Of a stretch of DNA of 64,000 nt, positions 1 to 7,593 are shown piece after piece. How positions within the stretch are numbered: position 1 is the stretch's first letter; each line of letters starts with the position of its first letter. A program made the position numbers and the translations under genes. The notes under the pieces are model-generated. The model saw only the letters and a program-made list of their open reading frames with translations, ran no database searches and was not told the origin of the DNA. The DNA comes from an uncultured Lachnospiraceae bacterium (lineage in GTDB: Bacteria > Bacillota > Clostridia > Lachnospirales > Lachnospiraceae), in NCBI GenBank assembly GCA_910579275.1, contig CAJTTO010000001.1:1-64000 (forward strand). The letters are read 5' to 3'.

Positions 1-37
1 ATTGTCTCATATTTGTCAGGTTTGGTCTAGGTACATG

Positions 38-730
38 CTATCCACCGTTTACGAAATGTTGATAATCCCTGCGCTGGAATGGGGCGTCAGTCAAGTCCAA
101 GTTGTAAAATGATATGCGGGCAGTCATATGGTTATCAAGTCCCGCAGATACATACAGGAATCTGGGTTCTCCATGGAAGCAATAAAATTTATAATCAATC
201 AGTCCATCACCGTTACTGTTATGCATCATCTTCTCAACAATGATTCTCGGCTTCACATTTTTATAAGGATATTCCCTGCTTGCATAATAATATTTTCTCT
301 TCAGAGCCTGATTTATCTTTTTCCTGACATCAGGCGTCAAATCCTGTTTCTTTTTACAGAGCACGACACTTCCTGAATCATGGGTGCATTTGCCAACAAA
401 TTCCTCCGGTAATTTGTCTATATCAATATCGTTTGCATCATCATAAACCCCCAATAGCGGAATCAAATATTCTTCTCCTATTTTATCTGTTACATATTTA
501 CGAACCTGATATTTATCCACCATGACAGAATAGCGTTTATCACGGTTGTGTAATTTTAACCACTGTATTTTTTCATTGAAAGTCATGGGATTTTTTAAAT
601 TTAATTTTTTCCCTGTGCGAATCCTGAAAATCATCTTTAGGTAAATTTCATCCGGAATTACGCTGCAGATATTCGTAAAAAAGATATACATTTTTTTCAG
701 GATGGGGATCTGCATCAGTTTAATAATCAT
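38..730 (-). CDS. TupA-like ATP-grasp protein, ended by an in-frame TAG
   Basis: The protein matches the TupA-like ATP-grasp family found in polysaccharide and teichuronopeptide clusters, from the N-terminal FNEKIQWLKLHNRD segment, the DKYQVRKYV segment and IDYKFYCFHGEPRFLYVS. I place the start at 730 (MIIKLMQ), not the ATG at 757, because AGAAGGA sits seven bases upstream of it. The frame stops at TAG 38-40 after about 230 residues, while the family usually runs near 280-300. Past the TAG the same frame stays open to the window edge and reads PRPNLTNMRQ, which looks like the family's next segment. The gene may therefore be broken by a nonsense change. It is the last of three minus-strand genes; the upstream gene ends at 767. 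Confidence 0.7.
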   Translation of the reverse strand: MIIKLMQIPILKKMYIFFTNICSVIPDEIYLKMIFRIRTGKKLNLKNPMTFNEKIQWLKLHNRDKRYSVMVDKYQVRKYVTDKIGEEYLIPLLGVYDDANDIDIDKLPEEFVGKCTHDSGSVVLCKKKQDLTPDVRKKINQALKRKYYYASREYPYKNVKPRIIVEKMMHNSNGDGLIDYKFYCFHGEPRFLYVSAGLDNHMTARISFYNLDLTDAPFQRRDYQHFVNGG

Positions 731-766
731 ATTTATGTCCTTCTTTCTGCGCGTCATCCAATGGAG

Positions 767-1684
767 TTATTTGAATCTCGCTAACCAGTGTGCGACATCA
801 CGGTTATTTAGTTCCTTCGCTTTTTCAAAGCTAAATGGTGTATTCAGAAAAACCTTAAAATCTTCCAGAGAATCAATGCCATAAACAAATATATTCTGTT
901 TATTATAAAAATCCTCATGTACAATATGTGTATTATTGGTAACCAGCTTTCTTCCATTACATAAGGCATCAAAAACACGCAGCGTATAGCCTGACTGACC
1001 GTTATCTGTGATGTCCAGCAATACTTTTCCGCTTATTTCCTGATTAAGCATTTCTTTAAATTTTAATATTTTTTTGTACTTCCTATTTTTTAACGCCAGA
1101 TACCATTTCGGAGCCGCAAAATAAAGATTACTTGTTAAGAAACCCTTGCTGCTTAAATCTGCAACCATTTTTTCGGCGGTCTGCAGTCTCTTATGCTTAT
1201 CCCTGCCCACAAAGCTAATATCATACGAAGGAGGCTGGCTCTTATCCAAATCACTATACCAGCTTGGACAAAAGAACTGGGAATTATAGGTGTAATTGTA
1301 TTTTTTGGCATCCTCAAAATCAAACCCCCATAGCTCATATCCCATTTGCCGTATTTTTTCTATCCTCAGATTTGAATTGTCATTCATTATGTTCCAATAA
1401 TACAAAATACATCTCTTGTCTGGGTTGCGATCCCTTATCCACTTTAAAAGGAATTCATTGGCACCGGAGTCAAACACAATATTGACACTGCCCAGATTAT
1501 TCATGTCTTGATGAATCCATATTTTTTTCATTGGCAGATTATGTTTAAACCATGTCATGCGGATAAATGACAATATTTTGGAATTACTCCCCTTAAACGC
1601 CCATTTAATGTCAATATCCGGTTCCTTTGTGTACTTCCAAATTGAACTGAATGCAGATGAACATGTTATTATTGTATATTTCAT
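767..1684 (-). CDS. Putative GT-B-like glycosyltransferase (CgeB-type)
   Basis: A 305-residue soluble protein with no signal peptide or membrane segment. The C-terminal stretch SGYTLRVFDALCNGRKLVTN resembles the donor-binding half of GT-B transferases of the CgeB/lipopolysaccharide-core type, where a Leu-Arg-x-x-Glu/Asp-Ala-Leu segment precedes a Gly-Lys-Lys/Arg-Leu-Ile/Val-Thr turn. The middle contains SYDISFVGRDKHKR, also typical of such proteins. GAGGAAT directly precedes the ATG. It lies between a GT4 gene and an ATP-grasp gene on the same strand, with 16 bases to the GT4 gene, so it is probably cotranscribed in glycan assembly. Donor and acceptor cannot be told. Confidence 0.55.
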   Translation of the reverse strand: MKYTIITCSSAFSSIWKYTKEPDIDIKWAFKGSNSKILSFIRMTWFKHNLPMKKIWIHQDMNNLGSVNIVFDSGANEFLLKWIRDRNPDKRCILYYWNIMNDNSNLRIEKIRQMGYELWGFDFEDAKKYNYTYNSQFFCPSWYSDLDKSQPPSYDISFVGRDKHKRLQTAEKMVADLSSKGFLTSNLYFAAPKWYLALKNRKYKKILKFKEMLNQEISGKVLLDITDNGQSGYTLRVFDALCNGRKLVTNNTHIVHEDFYNKQNIFVYGIDSLEDFKVFLNTPFSFEKAKELNNRDVAHWLARFK

Positions 1685-1700
1685 TATTCCTCAACCCTTA

Positions 1701-2834
1701 TCAGCTCTCCAGAAAAGCCAGATATTTCCTTCCTATATTTTCCCACTTAAAGTTCTTTTCCACATGCATCCGGCTATTTTGTCCCATAGTCTGCCTTAAT
1801 TCCATATCCACGCACATTTTTACAAGACTCTCTGAAAACGCATCCACTGAAGATATCATTCCATTATCAGTGACCAGTTCCTTGCTGCCTTCACAGGGAG
1901 TCATGATAATGGGCAGACCGCATGCCATTGCCTCCAGTACAACGTTTGGCATTCCTTCTGATAAAGATGGGAGGATAAATATGTCTGCACTCTGGTAATA
2001 CTCCCTTACATCCTCTTTATTTTTACGCCCCTCAAAGCTCACGTAGCCGTCCGCCTGCGTTTTACGAACCAGTTCTTCCAAATCTGCCCTGTACGGACCA
2101 TCGCCAACAATAATCAGTTTTACTTTTTTATTGCATAAGTGCCATACCTCTTTTTGTATTCCCGCCATTTCCGGTATAATGTACTGAAGTCCTTTTCCTT
2201 CTATCAGTCTTGAGACAAACAGGATTTTGATTTCTTCTTTATTTTGGTCTTGTTCCCTGGGACAAAAAAACTGGCTGTCAACGCCATTTGTTATGACATC
2301 AATCTTGTATCTGTCCTCAAATCCTTGTGCCCGCTTACGCAGGCCCTCACTGTTTGCAATAAGTCTGTCTGCATTTTTCCATATGCATCTTATGAATGGC
2401 GAAAGCGCGAGGTAAATATATCTGAACCTTTTCTGGGCGCCAGGAATGTCCCCGCCGCCAAACCTGATCACATATGGGAGACGGTATTTTCGTTTCAGGT
2501 GCAGGGCAATCGGACCGCTCGGAATTCCAAAAAAGGTCAGGCATATATCAAAATTTGTTGTCCTTAAAAGTTTGTCTGTCAGTTTCCAGGCATTTACCAG
2601 ATACGTGAACATTTCATAGAAATTGCTCTTCTCCTTATTTTTACGCCTGCACCGTACCCTGTGTATCAGTACACCGTCGGAAGTCGTCTCTTTAATGGGA
2701 AGATTTTCATACTGTGCCGTGACAATTGTGACCTGGTGCCCTGTCCGTGCGAATTCCCTCGACAGGAAGAAGCAGGCGTTTGCACCGCCTCCGCCTATCG
2801 GGGGATATTCATGTGATACAATCAATATTTTCAT
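1701..2834 (-). CDS. GT4-family glycosyltransferase
   Basis: A GT-B retaining glycosyltransferase. The N-terminal glycine loop is HEYPPIGGGGANACFFLS, the interdomain segment is VITNGVDSQFF, a C-terminal strand reads ILFVSRLIEGKGL, and the donor-binding motif is LSEGMPNVVLEAMACGLP, with the EX7E-type first glutamate in SEGMP. Length (about 377 residues) is normal for GT4. Two ATGs are possible; GCGAGGA lies six bases before the one at 2834 but abuts the one at 2840, so 2834 is preferred. It is the first gene of the minus-strand trio and is divergent from the AlbA_2 regulator. It would act at the inner membrane face on a lipid-linked glycan; the sugar is unknown. Confidence 0.88.
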   Translation of the reverse strand: MKILIVSHEYPPIGGGGANACFFLSREFARTGHQVTIVTAQYENLPIKETTSDGVLIHRVRCRRKNKEKSNFYEMFTYLVNAWKLTDKLLRTTNFDICLTFFGIPSGPIALHLKRKYRLPYVIRFGGGDIPGAQKRFRYIYLALSPFIRCIWKNADRLIANSEGLRKRAQGFEDRYKIDVITNGVDSQFFCPREQDQNKEEIKILFVSRLIEGKGLQYIIPEMAGIQKEVWHLCNKKVKLIIVGDGPYRADLEELVRKTQADGYVSFEGRKNKEDVREYYQSADIFILPSLSEGMPNVVLEAMACGLPIIMTPCEGSKELVTDNGMISSVDAFSESLVKMCVDMELRQTMGQNSRMHVEKNFKWENIGRKYLAFLES

Positions 2835-2885
2835 ATACATTCCTCGCTGTATAATTTAATTCTGAGTTTTATATCTGACCAATCA

Positions 2886-2919
2886 ATGTATTTGTGAAAC
2901 CGCCGTTTCGCGAATACAT
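2886..2919. repeat. Imperfect palindrome/hairpin with AAACCGCCGTTT core
   Basis: A 15-base left arm (2886-2900) pairs with 2905-2919 across a four-base loop CGCC, with two G-U type pairs and no other mismatch. It sits in the divergent region between the GT4 gene (start 2834) and the regulator (start 3056). Its 12-base centre recurs in inverted orientation at 4761-4772. It could be a regulator-binding site or an RNA hairpin; no T tract follows, so it is not a clear terminator. Confidence 0.5.
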
Positions 2920-2949
2920 TAGTGGGACAATTTTTATATTTTTCAGATA

Positions 2950-2983
2950 GTAAAATATCTATAAATGTGGTAAAATATCTATA
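2950..2983 (+). promoter_or_regulatory. Direct repeat GTAAAATATCTATA, 20-base spacing
   Basis: The 14-mer occurs exactly at 2950-2963 and 2970-2983. The 20-base spacing puts both copies on the same face of the helix, as expected for a dimeric regulator's operator. It lies 73 bases before the AlbA_2 regulator start. Autoregulation is an inference. Confidence 0.35.
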
Positions 2984-3055
2984 TGTTTATTTCTGTGTGA
3001 ATACTGTGGCAGGAACAGTTATTTTCTGCTCTCTTAATATTGGAGGGAGATTGAA

Positions 3056-4354
3056 ATGAGCATAGAACAACTGCTTTCCGGTGAATCAAAGAATGTAGAA
3101 TACAAGGAGAGCCGACCTGAAAAAAGCATAAAATACATGAAGTCTGTGATAGCTTTTGCGAATACCACGGGAGGATATCTCGTTTTTGGCATTAGGGATA
3201 CGACACGGGAAATTGTCGGAATTCCAAATGATATTGTATTTCAGGAAATGGATGCCATCACAAATGCGATTTCGGACAGCTGTGAACCGGTAATTATTCC
3301 AGATGTCTATCCTCAGACGGTGGATGACAAAACGGTCATTGTGGCAGCTATCGCTCCCGGAAAGCAGCGTCCATATTATATCAAGTCGGATGGTCCGACA
3401 GAAGGCGTATACATACGCGTATCCGGAACATCCCGAAAAGCAGACAGAACCCTAACCAGGGAAATGCACTACGAATCCGAAGGGCGTTCCTATGACTCTG
3501 TCATTCGTACGGATCTGAAAATTTCCGATGAAGAAATTGCGCAGTTGTGTGCAGATATGAAATCAATAGCAATCGCAAATTGCAAGAATGATATCCAGAA
3601 GCAATCCATAAAAACCATAACAAAAAATGTGCTTCTCAACTGGAATATTCTGGCTGAGTCTGCGGACGGCAGTATCCATCCTACAAATGCCTGCATTTTT
3701 TTGATGGGGCAGGACGCTTTTCTCTCAAAAATCCAATGCGACATGTTTAAAGGGACTACGCGTGATATATTTATAGACAAACGGGACTATGCTGGTCTGT
3801 TGTGGCAACAGATAGAGGATTCATTTCAATTTGTCCTTCGTAATATCAGGCTTGGCGCCAAAATTGAAGGCGTGTACCGCAGAGACATATATGAACTTCC
3901 ACCGGATAGTATCAGGGAGCTGATCATCAATGCTGTAATGAACTGTAGTTTTCTACAACCTTCCCATGTACAGGTTGCTATTTATGACGACAGACTGGAA
4001 ATCACATCGCCGGGAGGTCTGTTGCCGGGAGTTACGTTAGACAGAATGAGAGAGGGTTATTCCCAGATAAGAAACCGCGCATTGGCACATGCCTTTTCAT
4101 ATATGAATTTGATTGAGGGCTGGGGAACCGGGATTCCAAGGCTTATTCGTCAAATGAAAGAATATGGTTTAAGGGAACCTGAATTTATTGATATGGATGT
4201 CGCGTTGCGAATTAATCTTTATCGTCTAGCAGATGAAATACAGTACAGCACCGTAAAATTACCGGAGAGTGCGCTCAAAGTGCGCGATAATGCAAAAGTG
4301 CGCTCAAAGTGCGCTAAATTTAGATTTAAGCGAACAAGAAAAATTAGTTGTTAG
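3056..4354 (+). CDS. AlbA_2-domain transcriptional regulator, C-terminus frameshifted
   Basis: The N-terminus (about residues 10-130) is an AlbA_2/Schlafen-type DNA-binding domain (VEYKESRPEKSIKYMKSVIA, FANTTGGYLVFGIRD). Residues about 280-385 form the GHKL-like ATPase module usual in this RecG-like regulator family (ELIINAVMNC, YDDRLEITSPGGLLPG, EGWGTGIPRLIRQM). The expected C-terminal winged helix is missing from this frame: the protein ends in a basic tail after residue 420, and the helix is encoded in the +1 frame just downstream. The junction contains an 18-base exact repeat at a 29-base offset. A strong GGAGGGAGA precedes the ATG. As read, this is a truncated protein; it may be a pseudogene or a phase-variable gene. 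Confidence 0.75.
   Translation: MSIEQLLSGESKNVEYKESRPEKSIKYMKSVIAFANTTGGYLVFGIRDTTREIVGIPNDIVFQEMDAITNAISDSCEPVIIPDVYPQTVDDKTVIVAAIAPGKQRPYYIKSDGPTEGVYIRVSGTSRKADRTLTREMHYESEGRSYDSVIRTDLKISDEEIAQLCADMKSIAIANCKNDIQKQSIKTITKNVLLNWNILAESADGSIHPTNACIFLMGQDAFLSKIQCDMFKGTTRDIFIDKRDYAGLLWQQIEDSFQFVLRNIRLGAKIEGVYRRDIYELPPDSIRELIINAVMNCSFLQPSHVQVAIYDDRLEITSPGGLLPGVTLDRMREGYSQIRNRALAHAFSYMNLIEGWGTGIPRLIRQMKEYGLREPEFIDMDVALRINLYRLADEIQYSTVKLPESALKVRDNAKVRSKCAKFRFKRTRKISC
4268..4314 (+). repeat. 18-bp direct repeat, 29-bp period, at frameshift junction
   Basis: AGTGCGCTCAAAGTGCGC occurs exactly at 4268-4285 and 4297-4314. Within it, AGTGCGC appears four times (4268, 4279, 4297, 4308). The 29-base period is not a multiple of three, so gain or loss of a unit changes the reading frame of the regulator gene. 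Confidence 0.85.
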
Positions 4355-4514
4355 CTATATTGATAAAAATGAAAGTATTACATCGGCAAAATTAATGCAA
4401 TTGCTCAATGTTAAAAAGAGGCGCGCACAGATTATACTTTCCAATCTGACAGCGTTGGGAATAATCCGCAGGGAAGGCATATCAAGAAATACAAAGTATG
4501 TAATCAACCAATAA
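4269..4514 (+). pseudogene. Out-of-frame winged-helix tail of the AlbA_2 regulator
   Basis: The +1 frame reads LDLSEQEKLVVSYIDKNESI then TSAKLMQLLNVKKRRAQIIL, ending GIIRREGISRNTKYVINQ. This is a winged-helix domain of the kind that ends AlbA_2/RecG-like regulators. No ribosome site precedes it, and it overlaps the end of the upstream frame by 86 bases, so it is best read as the displaced C-terminus of one roughly 480-residue ancestral protein. One additional 29-base repeat unit would join the two frames exactly. Confidence 0.7.
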
Positions 4515-4531
4515 TATATTGACTGAAATGA

Positions 4532-4664
4532 AACAGTTCAGCTCAGGACTTTGCATTTACTGCAAAGTCCGTAAGAAAGCATAGTGGCAGAGATGCATCA
4601 AGCCACCACGAAGTGGTTTTGCATGGCTTGATGCCTGTAACAGGAAGCCAAAGGCTGAACTGTT
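4532..4664 (+). repeat. Structured intergenic repeat, copy A
   Basis: The ends are a perfect 11-bp inverted repeat, AACAGTTCAGC (4532-4542) and GCTGAACTGTT (4654-4664). Inside are GGACTTTGCA/TGCAAAGTCC (4546-4555 with 4561-4570) and GCATCAAGCC/GGCTTGATGC (4595-4604 with 4625-4634), the latter enclosing ACCAC/GTGGT. Related copies lie near 32437, 48741 and 60563, all in the same orientation. It sits between the regulator and the next GT4 gene. No transposase is associated; a cis-acting RNA or a non-autonomous repeat are both possible. Confidence 0.7.
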
Positions 4665-4696
4665 ACCTGAAATGTGCAAGCTATTAATACATGCTG

Positions 4697-4725
4697 TTGC
4701 TTTTTAAAAAATTGCATATTATAAT
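4697..4725 (+). promoter_or_regulatory. Putative sigma-A promoter for the GT4-wzx operon
   Basis: TTGCTT at 4697-4702, a 17-base spacer and a consensus TATAAT at 4720-4725. It lies 139 bases before the GT4 start at 4864 and just after repeat copy A. Confidence 0.5.
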
Positions 4726-4747
4726 ATCAAATATGAAAAAGATTGCG

Positions 4748-4785
4748 GCAATAGTTCTAAAAACGGCGGTTTTGTGAATTGTTGC
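4748..4785. repeat. Imperfect hairpin with AAACGGCGGTTT core
   Basis: Arms 4748-4764 and 4769-4785 pair around a GGCG loop: five inner pairs, two mismatches, then ten outer pairs including two G-U. The 12-base centre is the reverse complement of the core at 2898-2909. If the promoter at 4697 is used, it lies in the leader of the GT4 gene. Confidence 0.45.
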
Positions 4786-4863
4786 ACATTTCATAAAACA
4801 CAAGCTACAGGGATAGTAAATAATTGTAAAAAAGATTAATTGCGTAAGGCTGGTATACATTTG

Positions 4864-6024
4864 ATGAATATTTTATTAGTGAATTATGAATATAAGCCAC
4901 AATGTGGCGGAGCAGGATTTGCCACGTACAATCTGGCAAAGGAGCTGGGGAATCAGGGGCATCATGTGGAATTGATCATAGGATGGGATTATAGATTCGG
5001 AATTCCGGAACATCTGTCAGGTGTCCCGATGTACGTAGTAAAGCTCAGGAAAAAAAGCGTGCATGAATCCAGTCCTGTGGGTGTGCTGGGTTTTATCATA
5101 AAGGGAATGTCCCTGATTTCAAAACTCACCAAAAAAAATGATTATGACGTTGTTCAGTTTTTTTTCAGCATACCGACAGGACTGCTAAAGTATGGAATCA
5201 GGGAAAAAGTACCATATATCTGTTCATTGAGGGGGATCGATGTCCCAAGTGCGCGCAAGGATAAATACGCATTCCTGCGCAATATTCTAAATATGGTTAA
5301 CAGGGATATCGTAAAGAAGGCTTCCGCCGTCACTGCCTTAAGTAATGAACTTGCAGGCTGGTTTAATAATGCCTACCCTGATATATCTGTCCAGGTGATA
5401 CCAAATGGTCTTGACCACAGGCTGTTCGTTCCCAAGAAATACTACAGAAATGAAATAAAGAAGTTTGTGACCGTTGCAAGACTAATCAGGTGCAAAAATA
5501 TAGAGTTATCAATGCGTGCATTCAAAAGGGTACACGAGCAGTATCCGGATATAACGCTGGACATTATTGGAGAGGGATATCTGCATGAGGAGTTAAATGA
5601 GATAATCCGAAGGGAAGGAATGTCAGCGTATATATCTTTAAAAGGATATGTTGATTCAGAAGAAATTGCGGTAAAACTGTGCGGGTATGATGTGTTTTAT
5701 CTGCTTACGGTTGCAGATTCGTTCGGACAGGTCTTTATTGAGGCGATGGCGTGTGGTCTTCCAGTAATATGTGCGGATATAGGGGGACCCAAAGAGATTG
5801 TTGTGGATGGTGTTACGGGGATAAAGGTTGTGCCGGATGATGTCGGCAGCGCGGAGGAGGCATTGAGGTATGCGATAGAACATCCTGATAAAATGCAGGA
5901 ATACGGTGGAAACGGATACCAGAGGGTACTGGACAGGTATTCCATTGAAAGCGTTGCGAACAGTCACATGGCCTTATATCAGAAGGTATTGGAGGGCGGG
6001 CGAAATCGGGGTCTGGATAAATGA
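4864..6024 (+). CDS. GT4-family glycosyltransferase
   Basis: A GT-B protein with an N-terminal loop NYEYKPQCGGAGFATYNLAK, middle VIPNGLDHRLF, VARLIRCKN at the C-terminal domain start and donor motif VADSFGQVFIEAMACGLPV. Length of about 386 residues fits GT4. A TTG at 4840 would extend it by eight residues, but the ATG at 4864 begins directly at the first beta strand (MNILLVNYEY) and is preferred; neither has a good ribosome site. It overlaps the flippase gene by four bases (ATGA), so translation is coupled. It probably adds a sugar to the lipid-linked unit that the flippase moves. Confidence 0.87.
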   Translation: MNILLVNYEYKPQCGGAGFATYNLAKELGNQGHHVELIIGWDYRFGIPEHLSGVPMYVVKLRKKSVHESSPVGVLGFIIKGMSLISKLTKKNDYDVVQFFFSIPTGLLKYGIREKVPYICSLRGIDVPSARKDKYAFLRNILNMVNRDIVKKASAVTALSNELAGWFNNAYPDISVQVIPNGLDHRLFVPKKYYRNEIKKFVTVARLIRCKNIELSMRAFKRVHEQYPDITLDIIGEGYLHEELNEIIRREGMSAYISLKGYVDSEEIAVKLCGYDVFYLLTVADSFGQVFIEAMACGLPVICADIGGPKEIVVDGVTGIKVVPDDVGSAEEALRYAIEHPDKMQEYGGNGYQRVLDRYSIESVANSHMALYQKVLEGGRNRGLDK

Positions 6025-7283
6025 TAACAAAATATAAAAATACACTGTTTTCTAATATTGTATGGTCATTGCTTGCAAAGATATTTGCAATGGTTTTTTA
6101 TTTTTGTGCAGATGTTTTTTATGCCAGAACTCTTGGCGTTGAGAAATATGCAGAATGGGTTTTCTTTTTTTCAATTGCGCATATGGCGTTTTATATCGGA
6201 TGGTTTGGTATTAATACTTCAGTTAAGGTACACATAACAAGGGATGGGCAAAAAGATAATTGTCTAGGTGCCGGACTGATGGTAAGGATGGTATTTAGCA
6301 CAGTTATATTAGTATTTGCTTTTTTCGCAGCGCCTTTTATAGCTTGTAAAGCAGGCTATCCACAGCCATATGCAGAGTTAAGGAAGCTGATGTATATATT
6401 ATGTGGAATGATATTCTTTAATTCCTTTACAGAATTTTTTAAACATTTGTATATCGGGACGCAGGAATTCAAAAAATTGTTTATGGTTACAGCCATTGAG
6501 TATTTTCTTTATTGTTTTTTTACCTTATTACTTCTTGTGATTAATAACAATCCGGTCAGTATAGCAATCGGATATTGTGCGGCGGGGACAATACTGCTTC
6601 TGATTAACCTTGCTATGACGATGAGAAAGTATGACATTCGACTGATATGTAAAGGAATGGGCGACAGGCAATTACAAAAGAAAATTATGGGATATGCAAT
6701 GCCATTAGTTATTACTTCTCTTGGAGGTTTAATTTTAATGGAGATGGATACGTTTATGCTTGGTTTGTTTGGCACAGAGAAGCAGGTTGCTGTATATTCC
6801 ATTGCCAAGCAGCTTGTGTCAAAAGCGACAAATGTAAATATGGCAATATGGACAGGAAGTGTTGCATCTCTGGCAGTGATAACAAAAGAAAATTTTGAGG
6901 ACAGGAAAAGAAAATTTAAAAGTGTCAGCAGGCTGAACAACATAGCAGCATTGCTTATATCGGGATGTTTTATATTATTTGGAAAAGCAGCCATTGGTTT
7001 TGTGTATGGTGACGCGTATATGGATGCCAGTGAAATCCTTATTATTTTAATACCATATTACTTTTTTTACTGTAGTTCATCGCTGTACGCCAATTTTTTA
7101 GACTTTATGGGGCGTGCAAAAATAAGGGCATTCTGGTTTGTGTCAGTCATTGTCATAAATATTTCTCTCAATTATCTGATGATACCGGTTTATGGTGCAT
7201 TTGGAGCTGCTATTGCGACAATAGTTTCGCTGGTGCCATATACATGTTATTGTCTAAATGATGTCCGGAAAATATTACTTTAG
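6021..7283 (+). CDS. Wzx-like polysaccharide flippase (MVF/MATE superfamily)
   Basis: A 420-residue integral membrane protein with about twelve hydrophobic segments. It begins NIVWSLLAKIFAMVFYFCAD, continues FYARTLGVEKYAEWVFFFSI, and has the mid-protein ITSLGGLILMEMDTFMLGLF and the late GAFGAAIATIVSLVPYTCYC typical of Wzx/RfbX transporters. The family flips undecaprenyl-linked oligosaccharides to the outer face for polymerisation. No Wzy polymerase follows directly; the next gene is a YfhO-type protein. It is coupled to the preceding GT4 by the ATGA overlap. The locus also carries an ABC exporter, so a separate polymer or a lipid-sugar for decoration may be its cargo. Confidence 0.88.
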   Translation: MITKYKNTLFSNIVWSLLAKIFAMVFYFCADVFYARTLGVEKYAEWVFFFSIAHMAFYIGWFGINTSVKVHITRDGQKDNCLGAGLMVRMVFSTVILVFAFFAAPFIACKAGYPQPYAELRKLMYILCGMIFFNSFTEFFKHLYIGTQEFKKLFMVTAIEYFLYCFFTLLLLVINNNPVSIAIGYCAAGTILLLINLAMTMRKYDIRLICKGMGDRQLQKKIMGYAMPLVITSLGGLILMEMDTFMLGLFGTEKQVAVYSIAKQLVSKATNVNMAIWTGSVASLAVITKENFEDRKRKFKSVSRLNNIAALLISGCFILFGKAAIGFVYGDAYMDASEILIILIPYYFFYCSSSLYANFLDFMGRAKIRAFWFVSVIVINISLNYLMIPVYGAFGAAIATIVSLVPYTCYCLNDVRKILL

Positions 7284-7593
7284 TGGTTAAAAAGATTTTT
7301 TATATCATCTTTTCCTCAAATATGCTATACTGAATACATGGAAAAAATTAATCTAACTAAGTTTTTTAAGGAAAACAGAAAGATATAAAAGACAGATAAT
7401 ATATCTGTTGAAAAAGAAAATAAAATATAAGAAAATGGTTGATGCATTGGACATTTCATTATAGGCGGTTAGAAGGATAGCAAGCATATATAAAAAGTGT
7501 GGATATTAAAAATTCGAGTTTTAATAGCCGAAGTAATATTTAAAAATAATGCTTCCGTTTGTTCACTCAGATAATATGTGAAGGAGAAAAAAT
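7284..7593. other. AT-rich intergenic region, 310 bases
   Basis: Very AT-rich. It holds a possible extended -10 (TGCTATACT near 7323-7331) without a clear -35, and a 16-codon open frame starting at 7338 (MEKINLTKFFKENRKI) with no ribosome site. No long open frame or strong hairpin is seen. GAAGGAG before 7594 belongs to the YfhO gene. It may be a decayed remnant plus a weak promoter. Confidence 0.4.

Noticed and set aside
4268..4314. CRISPR-like spacing of the 18-bp repeat
   Set aside because: Only two units with an 11-base spacer and inside a coding frame; no cas genes.
4532..4664. Repeat copy A as an insertion sequence
   Set aside because: No transposase frame and no evident target duplication; kept as a structured repeat.
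7338..7388. A 16-codon frame MEKINLTKFFKENRKI
   Set aside because: No ribosome site and too short to support; possibly a remnant.
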